DNA of 64,000 nucleotides, from positions 15,599,501 through 15,663,500 of the forward strand of contig CM066740.1 of NCBI GenBank assembly GCA_033961575.1, written 5' to 3'. The stretch comes from Aselliscus stoliczkanus. Its lineage: Eukaryota > Chordata > Mammalia > Chiroptera > Hipposideridae. Below are positions 22,485-34,405 of this stretch, in pieces; the first letter of the stretch is position 1, and the number at the start of each line of letters is the position of its first letter. The notes under the pieces were generated by a model, which saw only the letters and a program-made list of their open reading frames with translations, made no database searches and was not told the DNA's origin. Both the position numbers and the translations under genes were made by a program.

Positions 22485-23165
22485 TTCTTGTATTCATGTA
22501 TTCATTAACAACCTTTTGAGTTCCTACCATGTGAAAGCCCCTGGGTGTAAGCAGTTTCAGGTAGTGTGAAAGTCACAGGGTGCTGACAGCTACCACTAGC
22601 TCAACCTGGAATATCTATCTAGGAAGGCTTCCCAGAGGAGGCAGTAATAGCTGAGTATTGAAGGATGAGTAGGAGTTGAATAATGGGTGGGAAGGGCATT
22701 CTAGCCCCAAGGAACAGCAAGTACAGACTCCTGGCATGTGCAACTGTGTGGTGTGTTTAGGAGTCAGCATGTCCTCTGGCTGACGCTAAACGTCACGTGT
22801 AAGTGAGCGACAGGAAATGAGACTAAGGAGATTGTCAGGGGTAGACCATGAAGGGCCTTGTCTGGTATGTTAAAAAATTTGAACTTCATCCTGAAAGCCA
22901 TGGGAAGTAACTGAAGGATCTTAAGCAGGGAAATGGCCTCATCAGCTCTCCTTTTTTAGAAAATGTATTCTGGCAGCAAAGGGAAGAGTGAATTGTTTGG
23001 AGGTGGACTAGCCACTTATGAAACTATTAAAGTAATGCAGAGAGAGGCGATGAGAGCCAGTGGGATGCCCAGGAGGGCTGTGGAGGGGCTTAGATGAGAG
23101 CAGGAAGACCAGCTGGCCTGGGACAACCACGAAGGACTTCCAAGAGAGCCTGATCCTGAGGCCCT
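22485..23165 (-). repeat. L2 LINE, about 680 bp
   Basis: It begins with an L2-like terminus (gtattcattaacaacctttt). It continues through the inner L2 text ggaacagcaagtacagactc, accatgaagggccttgtctg and ctgaaggatcttaagcaggg. It is the longest L2 piece in the window. Confidence 0.7.
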
Positions 23166-23477
23166 TACATACATTTTGCTGCTGGTACTCACCCAGGGAA
23201 TAAAATTGGCGCTAAACTGCATTGTGTATGATATTTCGAAATATTAAACTTGTTTGGCTATAATCCCAGGTTAATTCTGGAAGTGTAATATTGGAAACAT
23301 CTCTTTAACCCTTGATGGCATGAAGGAGATTTTACCCTTGCTCATCAAATCTAAGATGCACCATTATTTATGCACCACTAAGAAAGACAAAGTGCTGCCC
23401 ATTAAACTATGACACAGTGCTCATGTATCACTAAGATTTTCAAATGGTCTTAAATTTTAGATTTATTTAGATACAGG

Positions 23478-23589
23478 TTTTTTTTGTTTTTTTTTTGAGG
23501 GCAGTGTTACTGGCCCTCATATGTGGGACCGAACCGGGGCCGCTGGCTTCCCAGGCCAGCGCTTAACCACTGCGCCACTCGGCCGGCCC
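23478..23589 (-). mobile_element. VES-like SINE monomer (type A)
   Basis: It is a reversed monomer with a poly-T start. The target duplication ttagatacag lies on both sides (near 23468 and 23590). Confidence 0.92.
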
Positions 23590-24318
23590 TTAGATACAGA
23601 TTTTTAAAAAAATCAGGATTCCAGCAGGAAATAAAGAGCACCCTTGAAAGGTGGGGGTAGTGTAGATGGTTTGATGAAAGAATACTTACAAAGGGTGTGG
23701 GTGGGTTGAGGGAAACCAACCAGGAATAGTGAGGCACCCTGGGGCTGGCAGTAGTGGGAAGCAGGTACCACTGCCAGGCTGCCAGGGGTGAGGAGCAGAT
23801 CCTGAAGGAAGCCCAATAGGAGCTATGGCCCTCAGTGGAGAAAGGCAGCCATTGCCAACCACGGCCCACCAGGGAGGGAGTGAGGGAGGGCAGGTAAATA
23901 CCGTGACCTCTCCAGGCTGCTGCTATTGCTACCCATTGGCTGAACCCAGCTGGAAGCCAGAGCTAAGGGCCTTGCCAATGCAGTCCACAGAGATCAGCCT
24001 CCAGGGGTAGGAAAGGGTGGAAAGTGCATCTGGAGGGTCAGATATGGTCAAAAATTGCCAGAACAGAGGGGTTTTTTTGTCTTCTGTCCCTCCTGTGTAT
24101 ACATAACAAGGAAAACTATCAGAGGGATACATTGTTTAAAGTAATGCTAGAACTTCATATTCAGAGTCCTCAAGTGTCTAATCTTTTCACATAGTCTTAT
24201 CATCTGTGCCATCAAGAGCACAAGTCAAGATGCAGCGTTCCTTAGATGCATGCCTCACTATTGTCTCTGCATCCAAGCCACTGACGCACATTCTGCAAAG
24301 TTGATGCTGGGCCTTTAA
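23590..24318. other. Unique DNA
   Basis: I see no recognisable repeat. Antisense frames of up to 120 codons overlap the SINE and are not coding. Confidence 0.45.
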
Positions 24319-24319
24319 A

Positions 24320-24500
24320 AAAAAAAATGTGGTAAAATATATATAACGTGAAATTTACCATTTCAGCCATTTTTAAGTGTATACTTCAGTAGCATTAAGT
24401 ACACCCACACTGTTGTACAACCATTCTCACCATCTATCTCTAGAACTTTTTCACCATCCCCAAATGAAACTCGGTGCTCATTGCACAATAACTCCACCTA
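24320..24500 (-). repeat. L1M 3' UTR fragment
   Basis: It has the reversed text gtggtaaaatatatataacgtg, ttgtacaaccattctcacca and atgaaactcggtg, and is homologous to 667-900. Confidence 0.75.
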
Positions 24501-25199
24501 TTGCTGACCTTACAAGAAGGGACCAACAGAAGATTTTCAGATTGAATTTGTGCAAAGGTAGAAAATGTCAATGATATGATGCTTGCTGTCTGGCTGCCAA
24601 CACTTATAAGGTGTTATCAGTTGTAATATGCATCCTAATTTCAGAGATTTAAAGGTGGGAAAATACGTTGCTTAGCATCAATGAAATATAATGAATCTCT
24701 CTGGAGTAGCGCTCACAGCTAGGTTCCATGAATGGCTTTCAGGTGGGCTAAAATATTGTTCTTCTCTGTCCTTAGGGAGGCTAGGTAGGAACTAGGGCAG
24801 CTGGACCCCTTAGCCTGGAAACTGTTGGCTTTGAGTAGCATTATCCATTTACCCCCGTGTGCCCTAAAATATTGTCACTATGTGTCATGTGATATGAAAA
24901 AGGCTAGAAAGCACAGCTTTGGGAGAGTCTCATCTTTAGTCTGGGCAGATTTCTGACACTGTATTTCATACAGTATCACATGTGTGAACCAGAAGGTAGG
25001 AGATACTGATGGAAGAGCTGCTCAGGTGTGCTTGGACTAATGCAGCAGTAAAGCTGCCATTCCAGAGGATAAAAAGATACATCCAAGCCTTTGAGATCCT
25101 CTCTGCATTCCTGCTGTGAAGATGTTAAACGGAAATGACTTTAGGGTACTTACCAGAATAAAACCTGTGCATACCCTTCCAACCAGCAAGTCCATTTGT
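24501..25199. other. Unique DNA
   Basis: Nothing recognisable. Confidence 0.4.
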
Positions 25200-25700
25200 A
25201 TTGGTTAGTACAGTTTGGGTTCTGTGTAATATAAACCCAAACTCGACTGGCCAAAAGGAAAAATAATTTATTTCACTTTATAAGAAGTCCAGAGAGAGGG
25301 AAGCCCCAGGGTTGGTGAATTCACCAGCTTACCAGTGCATTAAGAATCCCGCTTGTTTCCGTCTTTCTCCTCTGCCATCCTCAGCCTCATTCTCACCCTA
25401 GGTCCTGTCATGGCTGTGTGAAGACTGCACAACTCCAGATGTCACAGAACAATGTCGTTGAGCCCCTTGTTTTCTCAAGACTCCAGCCACTTTCTGCTAT
25501 TTCCCATTGGACAGAATTGAGTAGGATGCCCAGCCATTAACCAATGACTGTCAATGGGAATGGGACCATGTGACAGGCCTAGACCAATCAGGACTTGATT
25601 CTGACTCCAGAAATTGAGGTGGACCCTGAACCAAATCAATTCTGTTAGCAAAGAAGAGATGGGGTAGGGAGTATCTTTTGGGTAGACAAAGAAAAGTGTC
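25200..25700. repeat. Old dispersed repeat, family unassigned
   Basis: Features such as ctttctcctctgccatcctc and cccagccattaaccaatgac resemble a widespread mammalian LTR or hAT-like repeat with a related piece at about 42.2-42.6 kb. The assignment needs a library search. Confidence 0.35.
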
Positions 25701-25715
25701 TGCTGAGCCACTTTT

Positions 25716-26147
25716 TTTTTTTTTTTAAGATTTTATTGGGGAATTGGGGGAGGGGAACAGACAGGTTGTCCTGTTGTTCTTCAGTCTGGTTGTGGAGGAC
25801 ATTGCTTCACTGGCCCATGTGGGTATCGTCATTGTGCTCTTCTTGGGTGAGGCAGCTCGGTCGCCGGCCTCTGGACGGCCACTCACAGCAGCTCTTGGCA
25901 GCTCACACCGGCTGCCAGCTGCTCATGCTGGCTGCCGGCCCCTCACTGTAGCCTATGGCAGCCCACTGCAGCAGGGGCTGCAGCTATGCTGTCCTGGGGA
26001 CTCACAGCAGCCCAGCCCCAGGTGGAACTGTTTGTTGTTCACCATCTTAGCTGTAGAGGGCAGTGTGGCTCTCGAATATGTGGGATTAAAACTGGGGTTG
26101 CTGGCATCCCAAGCCAGCTCTTAACCAATGCACCACTCGGCCTGCCC
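25716..26147 (-). mobile_element. Composite VES-like SINE (type C) with target duplication
   Basis: It is a full-length reversed type C. The target duplication tgctgagccactttt lies at about 25701-25715 and from 26149 on. Confidence 0.92.
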
Positions 26148-26640
26148 TGCTGAGCCACTTTTAAGGAGCAGCCTTAGAAAGCTGCAATTCCATGGTGATT
26201 GTACACTCATTGCGGTATTATTATTATTATTATTATTTTAGAAATTCCTTTTATTTTTATTTTTTAATTTATTTTTTTATTAGTTTCGGGTGTACAAAGC
26301 AACATAATATTAATAGTTAGACATTTAAGCCCCACCTAAAATGCTAACCCACCCCCCAAGCTACTACCCCTCTGACACATCTTATGGAACTGTTACAATA
26401 CCATGACTCTCTTCCCTACGTTGTACTCCACATCCCCTGACTATATATATTTATATATTTAGTTATAGTTGACAGTCAATATTATTCCACTTCAGGTTTA
26501 GGTGTATAGTGCATTGGTCAGACATCTACACTGTCTATGACATGATCCCCCTGATAAGTCCAGTGCCCATCTGGCACCTTACAACATTATTGATTATACT
26601 CCCTATGCTGTATTAACTACCAAGTTTTATTTTATTATTA

Positions 26641-26781
26641 TTTTTTTTAAGCTGAGCCATCCTGCCACCTATTGGCAGCTCAACGGCAACTCAGCTTGGG
26701 CTGGCCTCAAACCGCTGTTGCTCAGAGCTCAGCTCGTACTCTTGAGCGAGCTCTTAACCAACTGAGCCATTTGGCCGGCCC
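26641..26781 (-). mobile_element. VES-like SINE (type B) inside L1 3' UTR
   Basis: It is a reversed type B unit. The target duplication caagttttattt lies at 26621-26632 and 26788-26799, which confirms a later insertion into the L1 derivative. Confidence 0.9.
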
Positions 26782-27741
26782 CCCCCCAAGTTTTATTTCT
26801 TAATGCCTTCACCTTTTTCACCCTGCCCCCAATCCTATTCCCATCTATCACCCTGATAGATGTAGCACCTATCTGGCACCATACCTAGTTATTACAATAT
26901 TATTGACTATATTCCTTATGCTATATCCTACACCCCCATGACTACTGTATAATAACCAATTTGTACTTCTTAATCCCTTCCCTTTCACCCATCATTTACC
27001 CGCCTCTCATCTTAAAGAAGTCCCTCTCAGATTCCTTGTAATACTAGTTTGGTGGTGATGAACTCCTTCAGCTTTTTCTTGTCTCGAAGCTCCTTATCTA
27101 TCTTTTAATTCTAAATGACAGCCTTGCTGGGTAGAGCAATCTTGGTTGTATGTCATTGCTTTTCCTGCCACTCCCTTGTTACCTGCAAAGTTTAGGTTGA
27201 GAAATCTGCTGATAGTCTTAAGGGGGTTCCCTTGTAGGTAACTAACTGTTTTTGTTTTGCTGCCTTTAAGATTCTCTCTTTGTATTTAACCTTTGGCATT
27301 TTAATTATGGTATGACTTGGTGTTGGCCTCTTTGGGTTTATCTTGTTTGGGACTTTCTGTGCTACCTGAGCTTATATATCTCTTTTCTTCACCTTAGGGA
27401 AGTTTTCTGTCATTATTTCTTCAAATAGGTTTTCAATTCCTTGCTCTCTCTCTCCTCCTTCTGGTACCCCTATAATGCAAATGTGGGTACACTGATATTG
27501 TCCTGGAGTCCTCTTAAACTCTCAATTTTTTGGATTCCTTTTTCCTTTTGCTGTTCTGGTTGGGTGTTTTCTGCTACCTTATCTTCTACATTGCTGGTTG
27601 GGTCCTCTGCTTCATCTAATCTACTGTTGATTCCCTGTAATATATTCTTCCTTTCCATTATTGTAGCCTTTATTTCTGACTCATTCTTTTTTATGCTTCC
27701 TATCTCTCTGTTGAAGTTCTCCCAGAGATCATTAAGCATTT

Positions 27742-27880
27742 TTTTTTAACTGAGCCATCCTGCCACCTGTTGGCAGCTCAGTGGCAGCTCAGCTCAGGCT
27801 GGGCATCGAACTCTGTTGCTCAGAGCTCAGCTAACACACTTGAGCAAACTCTTAACCAACTGAGCCACTCTGCCGGCCTT
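27742..27880 (-). mobile_element. VES-like SINE (type B) inside ORF1 relic
   Basis: It is a reversed type B unit that splits the L1 ORF1 relic. The flanks tcattaagcattttt and tcactgagcattctt form a diverged duplication, so this copy is older than the one at 26.6 kb. Confidence 0.85.
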
Positions 27881-28043
27881 TCACTGAGCATTCTTTTAAC
27901 CAGTGTTTGAAACTCTGAGTCTATTAGATTGCTTATCTCCATTTCACTTAGTTCTTTTTCTGGAGCTTTGTTCTGTTCTTTTATTTGGGGTATGTTTCAT
28001 TGTCTCTCCATTTTGGTTGCCTCCCTGTGTTCGTTTCTATGTA

Positions 28044-29329
28044 TTGGGTTGTCGGAAAAGTCATGGCGCATTTTTGCAACAGATGATGCTAGTTCATTTT
28101 TGGAAATAATAGAGTCATTCACATCTATGTTATTGCTATGTCATTTGACAGCTGACATTTCTAGCTTCATTCTAAAAAATAAATTGAGCAATTTGGTTGA
28201 GTTTTGGAGATTTTACAAGTTGAGGACGGAAGACCAAACTGCATTTTCACCATATTTTACTGTTATATTTCCGTAAAGGGAAGAACACGTGTCAAGCTTG
28301 TGGAAAGTTGCGTAAAGTTTATGATGACAATGCTTTATAAGAAAGTCAGTGCCAACGATGGTTGATGAAATCCCGTGCTGGTGATTTTGATCTCAATGAC
28401 GCTCCTCGGTCAGGGAGGCCCACCAAGATTGATGACAATAAAATAAAGGCATTGATCAAGTCAAACCCACATTACACGACACAAGAGATTGCAGAAACAT
28501 TGAAGCATTCATCATTCAAGCATTCACGACCACCTAAAGAAGCTGAGATACGTAAGCAAGCTCGATATTTGGGTTCCGCATGAACTCAAAGAAGTTCATT
28601 TGACGGCATGTATAAACATCTGCGATATGCTCATTAAACGTGAGGAAAATGATCCTTTTTTGAAATGACTGATAACTGGTCATGAGAAGTAGATTGTTTA
28701 CAACAATGTGGTGCGCAAACTATCTTGGTCCCAATGTGATGATTTGCCTCAAATAACACTGAAAGCAGACATTCATTAGAGGAAGGTTATGCTCTCAATG
28801 TGGTGGGATTTTAAAGGTGTCATGTTTTTTGAGCTCCTACCAAGGAACCAAACAATTAATTTGAATGTGTACTGTCAGCAATTGGACAGTTTGAACAAAT
28901 CCATCATCCAGAAACGTCCAGAGCTTTGTTAATCATAAAGGAGTTGTGTTCCATCATGACAATATGAGACCACACACAAGTTTGATCACCGGTCAAAAAT
29001 TATTGGATCTTGGATGGGATGTGTTGCCACACCCACCATACTCACCTGACCTTGTGCCATCAGACTTCCACTTGTTTCACTCTCTTCAAAACTCCTTGAG
29101 TGGTATAACATTCAATTCAGATGAGGCTGTCAATCACACTTTGTTCAGTTTTTCACCAATAAAGACAGGTCCTTCTATGAATGAGGATTTATGAAGCTCA
29201 CTGAAAGATGGCAAAAGGTTATCGATCAAAATGGGCATTATATCATTGATTGATCTTTGTTCTTTATATAAATAAATGACCTTTGAAAAACATAGAAAAA
29301 AATACATCATGACTTTTCCGACAACCCTG
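28044..29329 (+). pseudogene. Mariner DNA transposon, complete ends, dead transposase
   Basis: It is 1286 bp between TA target sites (28042-28043 and 29330-29331). The terminal inverted repeats share gggttgtcggaaaagtcatg. Transposase remnants run on the plus strand. One is an HTH-region piece at 28362-28583 (GDFDLNDAPRSGRPTK). The catalytic domain ends at 28946-29194 with FHHDNMRPH and PPYSPDLVPSDFHLF. The second and third aspartates (codons at 28958 and 29063) are 34 residues apart, as in DD34D mariners. The first catalytic Asp position is His (28681-28683), followed by a stop replacing Trp (28690-28692), plus frameshifts. It cannot be active. It inserted in the HAL1-like element. Confidence 0.93.
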
Positions 29330-30100
29330 TATTAGGTAGGGCTGCTATGTCTTCCGGTCTTAATAAAGTGGCCTTATGTAGTAGGTGTGCTGTGGGGTTC
29401 AGTGGTGCAGTCTTTCTGGTCACCTGAGCCACTTGCTCCAGGTGTGTCCCTTGTGTGGGTTGTGTGTGCCCTCCTGCTGTAGTTGAGCCTTGGTTGATAA
29501 TTGCACATCAATGGGAAGGACTGACCCTCTGGCTCACGGTTGTGAGGACTGGTATTGACTACAGTGGAGTTGTTGTGCAGAGGCTGCCCCTGCGGAGCAG
29601 GATCTGCCTCAGCAGGACTCTGGTGTCTGCCCAATATGCCCTTTGGGTGTATCGTACTTGTAGACAGCTGGGTGATGCTCCAGCTTGTTTTGAAGCTGGC
29701 CACTGGGGGCACCAGCCCCAGGACCACCTTGGAGAGGATCCGCTGTAGGTCTGCTTCAGCCACAGTCCGTGCCCCACCATGGCCACCTAGTGGGACCCAG
29801 AAAGAAATCTGCAGATCTGCCTGTGCTGTGCTTGGAAGCTCCTTGAGAGGCTAAGCCATGACCAAGGCTGGCTGTCACTAGTGCCGGCTTAGGGCTACTC
29901 AGTTAGAGGTGCAAGACACACTCAAGCTAGATGCTGCTTGCCTGGGTTCCATGAAGCTTTGAGAGACTCCAGAAAAGACTGCAGCTTGAGCCAAAGCAGG
30001 TGGTCTGCACAAAAAAGCCACTGAAAGCAGCCTAGGTGTGCCTGAAAGTTGGGTGGGGCCAGATCTACTTTTGGTTGTTTGACTTGTTTTAACACAATAT

Positions 30101-30538
30101 AATACTTTTGTGATTAAAAAAATTAAGTTTGCCCCATGGGAAGAAGGAAATAGAATATGACCATGGTCATCGAATATTGCTAATAATTAGATGATACTAT
30201 TCTCCCACATTACAGTCACATGTATAAATCAATTAATCCCTATTTAATTACTGTTTTTTTCTGAAGTCTCATGCCTGCACTAGATGTACCTAATCTTTGG
30301 TAGTTAATAGTGCAGCTTCTTGAGCTGTGCCTTCTGGTACAGTAGCAACTAACCACATGTGACTGTTTAAATTTAGATGAATTAAAATGAAATAAAATGA
30401 AAAGTTCACTTCTTCAGTCACACCAGCCACAATTCAAGTGCTCAGTAGCCACATGTGGTCAGTGCCTGCCATTTTGGATACTTAAATTATAGAATAATTC
30501 AATCATGTCAGAAAGGTCCATTGCACCGTGCCACTCAG
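30101..30538. other. Unique AT-rich DNA
   Basis: A diverged dispersed repeat may lie at about 30300-30500 (cttctggtacagtagcaact, gtgctcagtagccacatgtg), but it is too diverged to name. Confidence 0.4.
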
Positions 30539-30539
30539 C

Positions 30540-30752
30540 CTGGCTGCATTAAGTTCAAGTGTAGGTTTAGTCTCTTAGTAGCTATGTGGCTTTGGGCAAG
30601 TTATTTAACATCTTTGTTTCTTCGTTGCCTAGTAATTAAAACAGTGATAATCATAGTACTTACCTCACAGAATCATTGAACAGATTAAAATTCTTGGTGC
30701 CTGGTACATGGTAAATCGTCAATAAAGTTACCCATTATTATAATTGTTACTA
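30540..30752 (+). repeat. MIR SINE
   Basis: It has tgtggctttgggcaagttat, gtgataatcatagtacttac and cctggtacatggtaaatcg in MIR order. Confidence 0.85.
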
Positions 30753-30754
30753 AT

Positions 30755-30900
30755 TTCTACCAACATTGGTTGAGCACTTACCAAGCTCTGGGCATTGTCC
30801 TTACACCACCATTTTATGGATAAAACTGAGGTTTGACTAGTGAAGTAAAGCTTCTGTCCCACTAGAAGAGGCAGGGAGGCAATTCCGAGCCAGGTCCCAC
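30755..30900 (-). repeat. MIR SINE fragment, opposite orientation
   Basis: It has gttgagcacttaccaagctc, then ccattttatggataaaactg. It sits tail to tail with the MIR at 30540. Confidence 0.65.
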
Positions 30901-31784
30901 GATGTGTGTCCCTTGGTTTTAAACTGTAAAGGACTTTTATTTAGCGGGTGGGGAAGACTGAGTAGTTAACCCTCCCTCTGGCGTCCTTGCCCTCACTCCT
31001 GCCCTTCTCTCTTTTTGAACAAGAGCTGACTGATTCAAAAGGACTGTAAGATTTTAGATTTCAGATGACCTTTATTTGTTTGATGGCGGAAGGATTGGAG
31101 ATGAGGGGACAATGAAATTTATTAGCAGTTGAGTACTCATTTTCTGTGGCGTGTGAATATTCTGCTTGTGGGTCTCCCAAAAGTTGAATAGTCCTTTTAG
31201 AAGGAAACCACTCTCTAACCAAATTAAAGAAGAGGAAATCTTGCTAGAAGATGAAACAGGAAGAGACAATTATCTTCAAGAGCTCCTAATCAACATTAAA
31301 ATCATCATATGTCTCTGTTTAAAGGCTCAGTTACACACACCCCCTCTTGGGGGTAGGAGGTCTGTAAGAAAGGATGTGACAACTGCAGACATTTATTATG
31401 AAGGATCGTAAGAAGGATCTGGAGGTACCTTTTTCACTCATGCATTTGCGAGGGGACTGGGGTCTGTCACAACTTCTTGGGCTGGACCTGGGTTTGTCGT
31501 CGTTGGTGGAAATGGCTCCCTTAATTATAGAACCTTTAGAATTGTTTCCCTGACTGTGCTGCCTGCTGTCAAAAAGACATGTTCCATCTCAGTGGTGAGG
31601 ATAAACCCTGCAGCCGCACAGAAAAAGAACTGGTATCTGCAGATAAGCTCTTGCTTTGTATTTCTTTTCTTAAGCTACGATTCCAGTTGGCTACTGTTTT
31701 CCCTGTGAGTCAACATTTACACTGAAGTTATTACCATGAGCTGAAGTGCTATGGAAAATACGCCTTCAGTTTTTTTCAGTCTTC
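30901..31784. other. Unique DNA
   Basis: No gene or repeat is recognised. The stretch at about 31000-31300 is repeat-free and moderately complex. Confidence 0.4.
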
Positions 31785-31789
31785 CTAAG

Positions 31790-31817
31790 CTGTGTGTGTG
31801 TGTGATGGGGGGAGGGG

Positions 31818-31880
<63 letters not shown>
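31790..31880 (+). repeat. (GT)n / G-run / (AG)30 microsatellite
   Basis: A short GT run and G-rich joint are followed by 30 uninterrupted AG units at 31821-31880. Uninterrupted length implies high mutability. Confidence 0.95.
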
Positions 31881-31882
<2 letters not shown>

Positions 31883-32325
31883 TTAGAGGAGTGGAAGGAC
31901 AACTAATGCAGCTTTTGAAAAGTCGCTGAGAATTGGTTTGTTAGGGTGTCATGACGTCATGTGTCTGGGGATTTGTGAAAAGGAAGACAATGGTTAAGTA
32001 AAACCAGCTCAAGCTGTTAAACCATCTGATGGTAACAGTTGATCAGGATTTATCTGTATCCTGTGAAAACTGAAAATCGAATTAGGTTCATCGTTCTAGC
32101 TTCCAAATAGTACATTTGAAATTATTTTAGGCTCTTCCCTGTATAACAAATTTTCTATAATTTACCATGAAAACCTGAATTTGAATAGAAAACCAGGAAA
32201 TAGTAGGAAATTTTCACTCTCTTATAGCATTTCTTCCTTCCCAATGCAAATCATGAGGTTTCTTTTTGTTTCTGAAATATAATTTATTGAAAATAAATTG
32301 TAGGACAATATCTAGAATATTCGCC
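31881..32325. other. Unique DNA
   Basis: Nothing recognised. Confidence 0.4.
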
Positions 32326-32329
32326 ACAC

Positions 32330-32450
32330 TGGCTTCAATTCTAAGCTCCCTGAGAGTGGGGACCATTGGTCCTTGATCTGTTGCTACATCACAATGCTTC
32401 TCACTCCTCCTGGCAAGTAGTGACCATTCCATAATGTGAATGGCGATGAG
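32330..32450 (+). repeat. L2 LINE 3' end fragment
   Basis: It has aagctccctgagagtgggga and ggcaagtagtgaccattcc, an L2 terminus on the plus strand. Confidence 0.55.
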
Positions 32451-33185
32451 TGTGTGGGTCCAAACCTTTATGTGTGTGTGTGTTTAAGTATCTTTGAGAG
32501 TAACTTTGAGATTTAACATAATGTCAATTTATTTCCACTGTTGGCTCCTTAGATGTTTGATATGATAATAGGTGAGATAACCACATCCTTCCACATATCT
32601 ACTTTCCAAGTTTTTCTTCTGTGGAATTAGTGGGAGCATACATTTCTCTTCCAACACTTCTTTTTAGGTTGATCCTGGATTGGGAAGTTTCCAGCTTGGA
32701 ATGATTATAGTCGAAAGAAGCTTTTCTCCTTATTCTTCCTGATGTCAACACAACCACTTCTCTCTTTTAAAATAATGGCATTCCACCTTGGATTAATAAA
32801 GCCCAGAGATCTTCAGACTAGGGTCTGCATATCCCAGTAAGACTATGAAGATTTTTTAGGGGGTACTCGGCATTGAAGCATCAAGAAAATCGATTCTGTG
32901 TCCTCAACTTCACTGGCAGTGATTTTCATCAGAATCTCCTGGGCCTGAGATTATGCATCCTCTCCAACCTCTCCTCAGCAACCATCTCCCACTCTACACT
33001 TCCTTTATTTTGCAGTCACTCATCCCAAATCTTACTAAAGTGCATTGACTGGGGTATAAAAATGTTTGAGATATCAAACAAAGAGACTATTTTATTGGAC
33101 AACGTATTTTTTTTTTCCAAAGATTTTCACTGAAGTGAAAGTACAGGTCTCTTTCGAGAAGGGTTCCCCAAACTGGGATACCCCT
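32451..33185. other. Unique DNA
   Basis: Nothing recognised. The 86-codon frame at 32873-33133 has no domain. Confidence 0.4.
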
Positions 33186-33189
33186 GACA

Positions 33190-33305
33190 ACATATCTTTC
33201 TTGAGTACCTACTATGCACAGTTCTAGATGATGAGCCACAGCAGTGAATAACCCAGTGAAGAGTCTCTCCTCAGGGGTTTCTAGTCCAGTAGAAAGAGAT
33301 GCTGA
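33190..33305 (-). repeat. L2 LINE 3' end fragment
   Basis: It has tcttgagtacctactatgca, then agccacagcagtgaataacc and tttctagtccagtag. Confidence 0.65.
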
Positions 33306-33722
33306 GAAGCAAAACCAGTGTTAGCTGGGCTGTTTCCTTTAATCCTGGCCCCGTAGCCTTCTCATTGACCTCATGAAGAAATGGGTTCCAGAAAACATTT
33401 CCTTCATATGTTTAATAATTATTAATCAATGCTTACACTATATTTACATTATTTTTCTCAGTTGTGTACTTGTAATAGTTGTCATGAAGACTCAATCTAG
33501 AAAAATTATCAAACACATGGAATGTCATGGTCATGGGAAATTGAAACAAATTTTTATCACAATTCATATATGTACTTTGGCTGCTGAGATGTATAATAGG
33601 ATAATCAATAAAAGTATAAGAAAATTACATCATAAAAAGAGTTCTGTGGAGAAAGTAGAATGAATTATAGCTTCCCAAAAAAAGAGAATACTGTAATCTG
33701 ATTATTAAATAAGAATATATAT
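33306..33722. other. Unique AT-rich DNA
   Basis: The 96-codon frame at 33373-33663 is AT-driven and has no domain. Confidence 0.4.
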
Positions 33723-33727
33723 ATGTA

Positions 33728-34085
33728 TTAAGATTTTATTGGGGAATTGGGGAAGGGGAACAGCCAAGTTGTTGTCCTTCAATCTTAGTTGTGGAAGGTG
33801 CAGCTAGCTCAGCTCCAAGTCCAGTCACCATCTGGCTGCCCGTTGGCAGCTCAGGGCAACTTAGCCCAAGGTGCCAATCTCAGTCTTAGTTGCGGGCTGG
33901 CGTAGCCCACCATTGAACAGGCAGTCTTGTTGTTAGGAGCACATGCTCTCACCAGCTGAGCCATCCTGCCACCTGTTGGCAGCTCAGTGCCAGCTCAGTT
34001 CCGGTGCAGCTCACTGGCCCATGTGGGAATCGAACCGACAAACCTGTTGCTCAGAGCTCACTCTCCTAACCACTCAGCTAGCCCA
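33728..34085 (-). mobile_element. Dimeric VES-like SINE (type D)
   Basis: On the minus strand there are two tRNA-like heads in series. The first has gtcggttcgattcccac (B-box-like) and the second starts at ggatggctcagctggtgaga. The shared tail with ttccccttccccaattcccc and aataaaatctt follows. It is about 358 bp. Confidence 0.85.
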
Positions 34086-34405
34086 GGTTCATATATTTTA
34101 AATGGATAATTATTTGGCATCAAATTGCTATGATATTTGTTTCATTGGATACATATAAAAGAATAATATCACAATTTAATTTTTGAAACTCAATATTTAC
34201 GATTACCAGAAGTTACAGCCTTTGCAACTATTTAAACTTACGAATGATATTAAGTATCTACTTAAATATGTGCTGGGGACACATAGTTTTTCAAAGTTCT
34301 TGAGGCAAAGGGGACTGGGGGACTATGTAGATAAACTTGTAAAGACCAAACTATAGGTTATGTTTTTTGGAAAGGGAGTTGGTAGATGGAGTGGCACAAT
34401 AAATA

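Larger units (their letters stand above)
26210..30100 (-). mobile_element. HAL1-like L1 derivative without ORF2, heavily interrupted
   Basis: Read on the minus strand, 30100-29332 is a GC-richer L1-like 5' region. It continues at 28043-27880, then an ORF1 relic at about 27740-27080, then directly a 3' UTR to about 26240. The frame at 27739-27470 encodes a coiled-coil segment with SRLDEAEDPTSNVEDKVAEN, which fits mammalian L1 ORF1. Near 27200 the complement still reads like the ORF1 C-terminal domain. No reverse transcriptase sequence lies between ORF1 and the 3' UTR. This is the architecture of half-L1 elements; an internally deleted L1 is the alternative. Frameshifts and stops make it inactive. 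Confidence 0.6.

Noticed and set aside
27441..28276. Plus-strand frames of 68-115 codons with hydrophobic stretches
   Set aside because: They are antisense readings of L1 ORF1 and 5' UTR sequence. The hydrophobic look comes from the complement of a Lys/Glu-rich coiled coil.
29374..29854. GC-richer open frames of 97-129 codons right of the mariner
   Set aside because: They overlap on both strands and fall in the L1-like 5' region. No domain is present.
31717..31902. Ser-Leu repeat protein from the (AG)n tract
   Set aside because: It is a pure translation of a microsatellite. The same applies to the tracts at 50.5 kb and the Val-Cys or Thr-His runs from GT repeats.
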